A DNA stretch of 64,000 nt, taken from positions 17,735,332-17,799,331 of the forward strand of contig NC_092649.1 of NCBI RefSeq assembly GCF_032118995.1, read 5' to 3'. A model generated the notes under the pieces. That model did no database searches. It saw only the letters and a program-made list of their open reading frames with translations, and had not been told where the DNA came from. The translations under genes were made by a program, and so were the position numbers. This document shows, in pieces, positions 1 to 10,371 of the stretch. How positions within the stretch are numbered: position 1 is the first letter of the stretch; every line of letters begins with the position of its first letter. The DNA is from Asterias amurensis (taxonomy: Eukaryota > Echinodermata > Asteroidea > Forcipulatida > Asteriidae).

Positions 1-1021
1 GTTGAACTGGATTCTAAGTCCCGTTTCTACTTTCCGAATCAATTGACCTAGGAACTGACTTAAACCTTTTTTGCCAGGTTTAAACCATTGCCAGGTCATT
101 TCGAAATAGATTCCGGGTCCAACTGACCCCAGAAATGAATCAGGTCCAAAGGGACTTGGAGTCCATATTTTGATCAGGTAGTCTTTGTAGTGTAGGTATG
201 AGCGTAAAAAGTTGAAGATTTTGTGGTGGTGAACAAGTCTGTTTTATACTAAACTTGTATCTGCATGGTAAGAATACCCAGCACTTGAACAAAACACGAC
301 GAGGTGGTTTACAAATTGTCGAAATATTTTGAAGCTTGTGCCGAGTAAACAAAGCGAGACCTACTTTAGCGATAAGCCTAGATTCGTGTATGATTTCTGC
401 AACAAATCGTAAGTTTGGGATAACACGCCACCTTTGTCTCTAGGTCAAAATTGTATGTCCAAACATCGAAACATAGATTGCTTTGGCTCGTCAATATTTA
501 TACTTCTAGAACACGTCTCTTAGATAAATAGTTCCAACTTATCTTAATAATGACTGGATGTGTTCATTTTTCAGTTAGGTTGTCTCGTTCGTGGTTTTAA
601 GTTTGCGTCCACCGTTTTTGAACTTAGGGCGTACGTTTAGACCGTGCAAGGAGGCAACGTCAACCGCCTTCGTTACCTCCGTGTGAGTGCCTGTGGCTCG
701 TCAATATTTATACTTCTAGAACACGTCTCTCAGATAAATAGTTCGACTTATCTAAAGAATGGCAGGATGGGGTGTTCATATTTCAATTAGGTTGTCTCGT
801 TCGTGTTTTAATGTTTGCGTCCGCCGTGTTTGAACTTCGGGCGAGCCGGTGGGCAGTTTGTATGGCGGCCTAAGTTAAGATCGTGCATGGAGGCAACAGC
901 TACCGCCTTTTGAATTACTGTCGAGGACGTTATTTAGTTGAAGACCCCTCAAAATCACCAGTCCTTATTTAAATTGCCACAGTTGCAGGGGAAAAAATAA
1001 AATGAGATTTTCATTGTTTTC
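1..1021. other. Intergenic DNA with a local tandem duplication
   Basis: No coding exon is recognisable here. The only structure I can support is the duplicated block at about 481-909, listed separately. The small open frames are short, lack splice context and resemble no family I know. Confidence 0.5.
481..909. repeat. Tandem duplication of a roughly 200-bp segment (two diverged copies)
   Basis: Copy 1 spans about 481-672 and copy 2 about 690-909. Both begin TGGCTCGTCAATATTTATAC and share, in order, the CTTCTAGAACACGTCTCT block, the GTTGTCTCGTTCGTG block and a closing GGAGGCAAC...ACCGCCTT block. Copy 2 carries an extra segment (around 840-880) and scattered substitutions, so the duplication is not recent. 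Confidence 0.8.
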
Positions 1022-1403
1022 TTTAAAGGCAGTGGACACTATTGGTAATTGTCAAAGACTAGCCTTCACAGTTGGTGTATCTCAACATATGCATTAAACA
1101 ACAAACCTGTGAAAATTTGAGCCCAATAGGTCATCGAAGTTGCGAGATAATAATGAAAGAAAAATAACCCTTGCAACACGAAGTTGTGTGCGTTTAGATG
1201 GTTGATTTCGAGACCTCAAGTTCTAAACTTGAGGTCTCGAAATCAAGTTCATGGAAAATTACTTCTTTCTCGAAAACTATGTCACTTCAGAGGGAGCCGT
1301 TTCTCAAAATGTTTTCAACCTCTCACCATTACTCGTCACCAAGAAAGGTTTTATGCCAATATTTATTTTCAGTAATTACCAATAGTGTCCACTGCCTTTA
1401 AAA
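1022..1403 (-). mobile_element. MITE-like element, family A, copy 1 (reverse orientation)
   Basis: The ends are inverted repeats: TTTAAAGGCAGTGGACACTA on the left is matched by the inverse of TAGTGTCCACTGCCTTTAAA on the right. The interior contains an AACTTGAGGTCTCGAAATCA palindromic arm and the CACAACTTCGTGT block shared by four other copies (2.2, 40.6, 49.1 and 53.6 kb). There is no coding capacity, so it is a non-autonomous element. Orientation is opposite to the 2.2-kb copy, judged by the position of the ACTCAAAATAATTATTAG block. Confidence 0.85.
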
Positions 1404-1765
1404 CAAAAACGTGACCACCGATTTTTATATGATACTTCCGTACAGAGCTATATTACATTGTCAATATATATAGCTCTATGGAAACTTCACATGATGGTTT
1501 TATGGTTTAAGTTTAGAAACTATAGAGAATGTTATGCGAATAAAATTATTATTAGTATTAGAAAAATATATGTTATGCACCCTATTCCTTTGTAACCTTG
1601 GACAAGATTTAACCCTAAATAAAAAATTAAATGCAACTTTAACGGTTTATTAACGATTTTTACATCATGACATACTGAAAATAAATATTACAAGAGTGAG
1701 ATGAGAGGGCATGGATCATGTAAATATTGTTCATGTTTTGCGTCATTCCAGGTACCTCTTCCTCC

Positions 1766-4700
1766 ATGGTTTCATCCAGACTAAAGAACTCCTCCCACAG
1801 CGGCATGGGTGAAACCACTCAAGTAAAAGGGGTGAAAACCGTGTGGCACACCATAAAGAACAACTCAAAAGACGAATGGTAAATAAGTTCTGATACTCCC
1901 TGTGGGGTAATTTCAGCTTAGATTGTTGACAAACTCTTCAAATTCGTGTTTACATTGCAACATTTAGGAGGGCCTGCTATTCTAGTTTATCGTTAATGTT
2001 CTATGTTAGACCGAATGCGTTACAATAAAACATTTTGAACCCATTTGTGATGCAGTTACAAATGTACAGCCGTCTAGCATCCGAATAGTTGAGAGTGCTG
2101 AATAAATCCTTCATTGCAGTAAACAACTTAAAATGCATTGCCTGCATGTTATTAGTGCTCAAATTGCCTACTTGGATGCTGGCTTGCGAGTCCGGTAACC
2201 ATTTTATATATGAAAGGCACTGGACACTTTTGGTCTCTACTCAAAATAATTATTAGATATTTACTCAAATAATTATTAGCATAAAATCTTACTTGGTCAC
2301 TAGTAATTGGGAGCTGTTGATATAGTATAAAACTTTGTGAGAAACGGCTCCATCTGAGGTAACATAGTTTTCGAGAAAGAATTTGATTTCAAAACCTCAG
2401 AATTATAATTTGAGGTCTCGAAATCAAGCATCTGAAAGCACACAACTTCGTGTGAACTGGATTGTTTTCTTTTCATTATTATCTCACAACTTCGACGACC
2501 AATCTGAGCTCAATTTTTCACAGGTTTGTTATTTTATCGGATGTTGAGATAAACTGAGTGAGAAGACTGGTCATAGTTAATTACCAATAGTGTCCAGTGT
2601 TTTTAAAGGCAGAGTCTGACTTCAATTCTCCAAACTGAAAACCATTAGTGGTTTTTGTATTGTGTGCATTTTCTTTTGTACTGTCACTTTCAACATGTTA
2701 AGGACAAAATTATCATGTCATGATTGTTTTTAGCAGTTTGTCATGATTTCTTACTCCCAAGAATTCAGTGAATTTACTCTATAATTCAATTGAAATCCTA
2801 CACATTGGTTTTTGAATTGTGCTAATTTGTCACTGTCACTTTCAACAAAAACAAGTTATCACGAAGGGAGAGTTTGTTTACCATATATCTGACCTTGGGT
2901 CTTAGATAATTATCACTAGTCCAGTGGTGCCTTTGAGTACTGAGTTACCGTGTTTTTTTTTTGTGATTTAAGTAATCTACAATTTGTAACTGTTCAGTCA
3001 CAAGTGAAATCTGAGATCGATGTTACCTCCTGCAATACCTACAAACTTCGTTTTCCTTGAATCGGACATTTGAACATTAAAGCAAGCAGACAGACCATAC
3101 ACAGGCTAGACCTACTAGTAGGCTTTTTTCCACATCACAAACCAAAGTTGATAGGCACATCAATTTTGTAGGCCTTATGTTCACAAAATCAAAACTAGTC
3201 TAAAGGATAAAGCATGAAATAAATATATAAATATGCAAATTTATCTTTATAATCATCTTATATTAAACTTGTCCATTTAGCCACTGGACCACCCACCTGC
3301 CTATAAGGGTAAAGCAATACACTTTAACATGCGGAAGGGAAAAACCTCAAACCTCGCTTGCTTGTGTTTGTAGAAAACAAATTAACTTAAAAATAAAACT
3401 TGATAGTCATTAGAACGCATTGGTCAATCCATGTTGACTGGAGATCATTATTAATTCCCCTCCCCCAATATCACTAATGATGATGAAATAATTTAGCTCT
3501 TACCTGACAGAATGACCTACCGTTGACAAAAACTAAATAATGTCTTCTTTCATCGTAATGATCATTGTCAAAAACAAACACCTTAGCAATTACTGATTGA
3601 GCATTTAAGCCAGATAAAAAAGCCTTGAGTGCTCATGCGTTCATTTGAACCATAAAAATTCCTGGTACCCGTTATTGAGAGGCGTTTATTGATCCCTGGG
3701 GACTTATTGCTTTTGAATAAATATAAGTACAAACATTATTCATAAATAATTAGCCTTGGTTATCTAGTAAAATTTACAACCACGATTCTAGTAATTTACT
3801 GCAGGAATCTTAAAAACTAATTACCTTATCAGAAAACTCAGGTAGTGCAAGGACTAGAAGGTTAATCAAGGGATTTCTCAAAAGAAAACTATTTGTGATT
3901 AAATATGTGCAATGTACCATGTGAACTTTGTTTACAACAAGTGTGACCTTGTTGAGTATTCTGGCAGGCAAGATACTGCACTGGTCAAATGGGAAAGCTA
4001 CACTTTTTTGTCATAGCTTCCTCATAAATCCAATAGTTATGAAAGTAAACGCTGGACAAGTTTTGAGATGTGTCCCTTTCATAATATCAAAAGTTGAATT
4101 AGACAGGAAGAAGTCCATGCTCTGTGGCCCTTTTGCCTTAAAAGGCTTCCGACAATACTATTACGATATTAAAAATGCCTTCCTTGAATACATACACAAC
4201 CATCAACTATAACACATTACTCAGACATTATCGCGATATGTGCTGAATAAGAATAGTTGCTATTCTGTCTCAAAACTGATCTTTCTAAATGCTATTTTTT
4301 CTCATCCAGGCAAACCCAGGAAGCTCATTATAGTGCCCTCGCCCACCCAGATAGGGTGACGGGTGGTGAAAAGAAGGCCAGGCATGAGGTTGTACCATTA
4401 GGGGAGCTGGTGGACAGGGTGATGCAAAGAAGAGGTCACATGAAAGACACCTCCCCTATGACCATCAGGTAAATGTTACTTAAAATCTTGCTTGAGTTGG
4501 TTCGTTCGAAGAGTAATACCCACCATTTTGGCATATATCAGCTCCGTTGACTGCTCTTTATTCCGACACCCCTTTGCTCCACAACCCTATGTTATGAAAA
4601 ACCCTGTGATTTATTTGATGGGGTTAGAGTTATTGACTAGGAATAACGTTAGGATGAGGAAAATACAATAAGGTTGTAGGAACACAGGGGTGTCGAAACA

Positions 4701-6928
4701 TAACCATCAGCACACATTGCCCTCACTCAAGTTGGCTTATGATTCTTCAGTATTAGCCTTTTATGTGGGTGTATACAGACAAATTTACCCAAACCTAACG
4801 GCCTTATAGTATCAAGTCAACCATATCTCTAAATGGCTTATTCAAAGAAGTCTTCAGTCACTTTCAGCTTGAGTGTGCAACTCTATTCAGAAATAAGTCT
4901 TATGAAGCATTGACTGATGAGACCTATTATCTTTAAGAATGTTTCGCTCACTTTTGGATTAATATCTTTCTCTTGCAGAGCCATCAAACCCCCTGCACCA
5001 CCGTATGCAATTCAACAGCCTTCTCTGATCAGGTAGTTATGTTTTCCTTCTGTCTTTTAATATTTACCAACTTGACACATGAAAATTTACCATCTCCCAA
5101 CGTGCTTATTTCTACATAGCAAACATCTAGAAATCATCAGGGCCCAGTTTCACAAAAGCCTGTAAGCACTAAAAACTTACTTAGCACCGGGAAATCTTGC
5201 TTAGCAGAGAAACAGCCTCCAGCCAACATTCCATTAGGTTTAAATTGCCGTGACTGGGGCCAACTCATTTGTTATGTTTGGTAAGCAAATTAATTTGCTA
5301 AGCAGTATTTTCTGCTAACCAGCTTTATGAAATAAGGCCCTGATGGATTAAACATTGAAAAGGCTTCTGCCTCTATTTAATATGTTTTGATGACTTTTTC
5401 CATTGAATACAGAAAAATGGTACATGTACAGCAGCCCATCACCAAAAGGAAGCCCAAAAGTAGTGGACCATATGTTGTCGTCCTGAAACGAGACATCTCA
5501 ACTAAGAGCTCAGATCTAGCCATGAATACCGGGTCAAAAGCTCTACCTCCAATCAAACAGCAGAACAACTCAGAGGATGTGGAGATGGGGACATGGAGAC
5601 CAGAGCTTGAGACGAACCACAAACCCTACATTCACCCAAATGCAGAGGACAGGTCTGTGACAAACTATCGGCTACAGATGCAGCAAGCTATTAAGATAGC
5701 GGAGCTCAGAGGTGATTTCACCACCAGTACTAAACCAATGCACAAACATGCACCTCTCCCTGCCATCCAGGTCTCGTATGAAGTACATGAGGATCAGCCT
5801 CTTGAGACAAGTGTTAAGGTGGAACTTGACGTCGATGCTACAACGGCAACAGAGGAACCGATAATTGTTGAACAGAAAGAAAAACAGGTGGATAACCAGG
5901 AAAGTGTGAAGATTGTAACCAAGGACTCGAACGTATTAAATCCTAACAGATTTACATCAAGCAAAGAGGTACTGACACAAATGCAGGCTCGGAAGCAAGC
6001 AAAGAGGAGGAAAATCAAAGGGGATGATTTCAATAATCCATTGAGAACTCGCAACAGGTACACTGCAAAGTCTAAGCAGTTCAAAGCAGACATTAACAAG
6101 GAACGGGAGCTGTCAATGATCCAGGAGGACCAGTCTTCGATAAGTGACAGGCTGAGCAGATTGTCTGCTGGGAGAACTAGTGTAGCCTCCTTCCGGAGTG
6201 TTGCTTCTCTCAAACGAATTGAGGAAACTGAGGTGCCAGGTGATCGTACAACACGACCCCAAGCTGGTAGAAATAGAGGTTTAAACATCACTGAGACACC
6301 AACTAGAGGAGATGAACACGATACACAACCATCAGCCAAAGAAGATGAAAATGGAAACAGTGACCCTGAGAGAGGTCTTTGTCCTGAGTACTCATCTGAA
6401 CATTGCTCCAGCAAAAATAACATTCATGGTGCTAAACATAATAATGAAACCAAGTCTGAATTTGAACCTAGCAAGACCGACACAATCATAACAGACACTG
6501 ATAAACCCTCAACAATGTCAAAAGATGAAAGTATTTGTCAGACTAGCTCTGTTGTTGTCCAAACGTCCTCTGAAATAGATCAAAATATGGTTTGGATTCC
6601 TGGTAAGGGCAGCCCCTCACCAGACAGTTTCACGGATTCTGAAACGGAAGCCAGCAATGATGACCCATCAACATTTTCACAAGATAATAACGGTGAGTTT
6701 CATAACTCGGACAGAACAACAGATGATTCTCTAGAGGGAGACTCAAATAAGTCAAATCGTACCAGTGAGAATCCTGACAAATCAGAGGATGACTCGCTCG
6801 TTGTTATGGACACTATAAAGCAGCAATCTGTAGATCGGTTTAGAGAGGCAGACAGTCACCAGGGTATCCCAGCTCTGGAGACCTTCGATAGGAGAGACAT
6901 GATCTTGCCGGCAGAGACTGTTCAATAA
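1766..6928 (+). CDS. Uncharacterised, largely disordered protein (four coding exons, 613 aa)
   Basis: Coding exons 1766-1878, 4310-4468, 4979-5032 and 5413-6928 join with matching phases (2, 2, 2) across GT-AG introns; stop TAA at 6926-6928. I do not recognise the product. It starts MVSSRLKNSS. Exons 1-3 are polar and basic. The long last exon gives a low-complexity Ser/Thr/Asp/Glu-rich chain with a basic cluster ARKQAKRRKIKGDD near residues 301-314 that could be a nuclear localisation signal, then an acidic C-terminal half. I see no transmembrane segment, signal peptide or enzymatic motif. The first exon is open upstream of the chosen ATG back to its acceptor (ag at 1750-1751), so additional 5' coding exons are possible. 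Intron 3 holds a MITE-like element. The consistent reading frame over four exons argues for a real gene; function is unknown. Confidence 0.75.
2212..2607 (+). mobile_element. MITE-like element, family A, copy 2 (intron 1 of the orphan gene)
   Basis: Left end AAAGGCACTGGACACTTTTGG and right end CCAATAGTGTCCAGTGTTTT are imperfect inverted repeats. The interior carries the family's ACTCAAAATAATTATTAG, GAAACGGCTCC, GAGGTCTCGAAATCAAGCAT and CACAACTTCGTGTG blocks. It contains no gene. Confidence 0.85.
2608..4309. other. Rest of intron 1 of the orphan gene
   Basis: AT-rich intron sequence. A 94-residue open frame at 3928-4212 lacks splice support and recognisable similarity, so I do not call it. 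No repeat or RNA gene stands out. Confidence 0.5.
5134..5345. mobile_element. Palindromic-ended element, family I, copy 1 (intron 3)
   Basis: The left end CATCAGGGCCCAGTTTCACAAA and the right end TTTATGAAATAAGGCCCTGATG are near-perfect inverses. The interior contains a further inverted pair, TTGCTTAGCAGA against the AATTTGCTAAGCAG stretch. Related sequence occurs at about 33.28 and 43.27 kb. There is no coding capacity. Confidence 0.75.
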
Positions 6929-8252
6929 GGGGAGGTCTTTTATTTATCTTAATAGTGGCTGATTCTTATACATGTACATGTTTAGCACAAATTCATTTGC
7001 ACTCAGTGACACTCAAGGCGCTTCAACATTCACTATTATCCTGGTTTTGTTTGAGGAAGTTCCCCACCCCATCTAAATCCAACAGCATGATTTGTTTGAT
7101 TCTGTTCAAATGAGGATTGCATTCTAAACTGATGACCCTTTACAGAGATCAGACTATAATTCGGGGCAGTCATGGAAGTGCGCATTTAAGTTGGTTGGAA
7201 AAATAGCATATGCACTACCTTTTAGAGCAAATTCACAGATTATATCAGGGTAGAGATTGTTCAGACTTCTCAAGTGCTTTGGATACTGTTTCCTAAAGCT
7301 CCTTGGAATCTATAACCCCAGGGGTTACCAAACGGAAGAAATGGCATCATTTCAACATACTTTTTAATTTGTATCCAAGTTTACAGACTTTTTCGTTAGT
7401 AATGCTTCTCGCCCCTGTTATATGTTTGTTCCAAGAATTTGCTTTATAGCAAAAAACATGCGACATTTGGTAAAGATCTATCATCAGCATTCAAAACCAT
7501 GCATTATTTTCACCTTTGCATATTGTGCGTTAGTTTTTGAATTCTATTGTTGGAAGCTTTTGTGCAATAGCTCATGCCCACAAAGGCTAGATAAAGTAGC
7601 GACATAAAATTTTGCCCTGTTCGGAAATACTTATTGTCAAGAAAACAAAAATATTGTTTTCATAATGATCATGAAATTTACAAAACACAGACAATGTACT
7701 GCACATGTCTTCTAGTGAGGTTTGCAAGTACACCATTTAAATTAACTTAATCTTAAAGATGTGATGGTTCTAGGAAGAACCATTGTGCCATGAGCATCTA
7801 CGGTACAGGAGATCGCTAGACTCTTCTGCTGCATGCTGCTCGTACTGCCAAAGAAGTTTTGCTAACGGGTAAAAACAACATTGGGCAGCCGTCCAGCAAT
7901 CTTAAAACAACATTGGGCAGCCGTCCAGCAGACTTCTGAAGATGAGCTGAGCACATCGATTGAAGTGTTGAATTGTTATCCAAGGGTTCTTCATTGAAAG
8001 AGTTCATTTACATGGTGTGTTTGCAAATTTCATTAGATTGTAATCCCACTATGCAAATGTTTAAATCCTGCATATGTCTTGCTCAATCTGCAGGGCACAT
8101 TGAGTAAAAAAAAACCATTATTTCAAACAAGAACTGGATAGACATACATCATCATCATGCTAGACTGACACATCATACATGTTCCTTTAATTATTTTTAC
8201 ACAGTTGATCACATTGTGATAGAAACAAACCTGCAAGTGTCTTGTACCTGAC
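6929..8252. other. 3' flank of the orphan gene and intergenic DNA
   Basis: Presumably contains the 3' UTR of the orphan gene. At 7871-7934 a 32-33-bp segment containing ACAACATTGGGCAGCCGTCC is duplicated head to tail. I see no other supported feature. Confidence 0.45.
7871..7934. repeat. Two-copy tandem repeat of about 32 bp
   Basis: AACAACATTGGGCAGCCGTC is repeated directly with only slight change at the right edge (CAGCAATCTT versus CAGCAGACTT). Confidence 0.8.
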
Positions 8253-8447
8253 AATAGATCGATCCACTAAGCTCCGCCCCATTGCGTATTGACCAATCAC
8301 AACGCAATGAAGGTCCGGCAAATAAGGTCCGACATATGTGCGCGTATCTTGGCGCGCGCGTCAGAGTTGTGCAGAAAGGCATTGGAGAGCCCCATGTGTT
8401 CTTGCTCACACGTGCGTCGTGGGCGGAGCCTACTGGATCGGTCTATT
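8253..8447. mobile_element. MITE-like element, family G
   Basis: Left end AATAGATCGATCCACTAAGC runs into TCCGCCCC; the right end GGGCGGAGCC...GGATCGGTCTATT is its inverse with a few mismatches, giving terminal inverted repeats of about 28 bp. The interior is GC-rich with a TTGGCGCGCGCG stretch. It is non-coding, and the open frames across it are incidental. Confidence 0.7.
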
Positions 8448-8838
8448 ACTTTGTTATCACAAAATATTCACACTTCAAACTAAAATATGTTATTTAACAA
8501 CTCTTGTATATAATAAAATATTTATAAGTGTACTCATTTTTGGATATTTACCTGTTTACTAGTTCATGTGTGTACCATATCAAAATGTATTTAAATACCT
8601 ATATTGCAATATACATGATTTATTGACTGTTATTAGATATACATGTACTCAGTCAGTGAATCCTTGTAAGTTTTTTACTCCCATATTTAATCCTTAGCTT
8701 GACTTCACAAAGCACTAAGATTCAGTTGTTGGTATCACCATAGTTATTTGAATTGTGACATCACACTTTGCTTAGCAATTAAGATTGATAATAATCGATA
8801 CACATTTAAGAATAATCTTAACTCATTGTGAAATCAAT

Positions 8839-8924
8839 TGGATTCCTGGTAAGGACAGCCGCTCACCAGATAGTTTCACGGACTATGAAACGGAAGCCAG
8901 CAATGATAACCCATCAACATTTTC
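8839..8924 (+). pseudogene. Fragment duplicated from the last exon of the orphan gene
   Basis: These 86 bases align without gaps to 6593-6678 of the orphan gene's final exon, with 6 differences by my count (about 93% identity). Both copies share TTTCACGGA and GAAACGGAAGCCAGCAATGA. Similarity stops at both edges, no splice sites border it, and the open frame running through it is not the parental frame. It is a small segmental copy, not a functional exon. Confidence 0.8.
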
Positions 8925-9029
8925 TCATTGTGAAATGGAGCCCAGATGAAATTGCAGCAGACTCGTTACGAGTCAGAGAAAGTCCTCTCAAGTACTGGGC
9001 ATGGCTTTCATGGACATCATAGCCTCTGT

Positions 9030-10371
9030 TAGCCCAGGTGATGCCCTTTCAAGTCATTTAACAGGAGACAAAAAAAAACTTTGTTTTTCAAATGAGAGCA
9101 GTATTTTTCTAACTGGCAAGTCTTTTTAACTTTTAGTGCAGGTTCGTGCATTTCACCAGGCTCACTTGAAGTGATTTTTTTATTAACATGCATGATCTCA
9201 GCACTGAACACTGTTTCACTATTTGTTCCTGTTTTTAATTGCTCAACTTTGTTATTAAAAATATGTTATCGTTCAATTTACCTATTTTTTACATGACTGA
9301 TTTATTTACCAGAAAACAGCATGAGCATATTTCCCCATAAAATATAAATGCTATGATGTGTATGTACATGGCATAAAATCGATTAAAAGAGTAACAAAAC
9401 TAGATGCATCTTTTAAATACAAACCTAGGTTAAACAAGTGCACTATTAAACTTACCCTGTAAAAATTTGAAGGGTTGTAAAGTGATGAAACCACAACTAA
9501 TGTCTGGATTATAAAAAAAGACTAAATTAGACTAAATTGAGCTGACTAAATTCACCTTGAAACTTTCACAGGTACTAAAGATGCGAGTGTCCATTTGAAA
9601 TTCCACACCTAAAAATGTGTCATGTAACGGCCGAGTGGTCTCACAAACCAAAATCAAGTTCTAGATGGACTAATCATTTTTTTGGAGAAAGTTTGTGGAT
9701 TGGTTCAGAGTATGTCTGACGGCAGTGATTACAATGTTGCAAAGTGCATTGATGTTGGCAACTAGGAATGTGCGCTGTGCAAGACCCATTTATGACCCAT
9801 TATTATTATCAATTGTTACCCATACTAAGGCTAGAGAGCACAAACCAATTTGTGAAAGATCAAACTTAGATAAAAGCTACCCATTACAAATACATTGTAC
9901 ATTACTCTTTAGATTATTATGTATGTGTATCACTCTTCGGACTTGTTATTATCTCCATCGTTGACTTCGTTCAAAACTTTTTCAAGTCTCATTTGAATGC
10001 TACATAAACACAGTGACATAACCCTTGCCACACCCCCCCCCCAAAAAAAAAAAAAAAAAAACCCAAACAACACACAAATGAATGGGTCTTTACATTAAAC
10101 AGCTTCACCCCAAATTATGTTCTTGCCTGCGCCTGACCCACTCCCCCCCCCATACAAATGTTGGGTTATGCCACAGCATAAACACTACCCTCTGTTCCAC
10201 AGTTGTTCAACATCATTTCCCTTCATGACTACATGATATTTCCCTGTGACAGATCACAGCACCTAATAAATGTTTTGGAATAGTATAATTATCATTATAT
10301 GACTGAGGTAAAGTCAAGTTGTATAGAGTAATATTTCAGAACATACCCCGAGTATTGATATTGCAACAACC
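9030..10371. other. Intergenic DNA downstream of MBD4 on the minus strand
   Basis: No supported gene. Homopolymer runs (C then A) at about 10026-10060 and a C run at 10143-10150. An 89-residue open frame at 9695-9964 has no recognisable similarity. Confidence 0.45.

Noticed and set aside
5794..6423. 209-codon minus-strand open frame
   Set aside because: Antisense shadow of the long last exon of the orphan gene.
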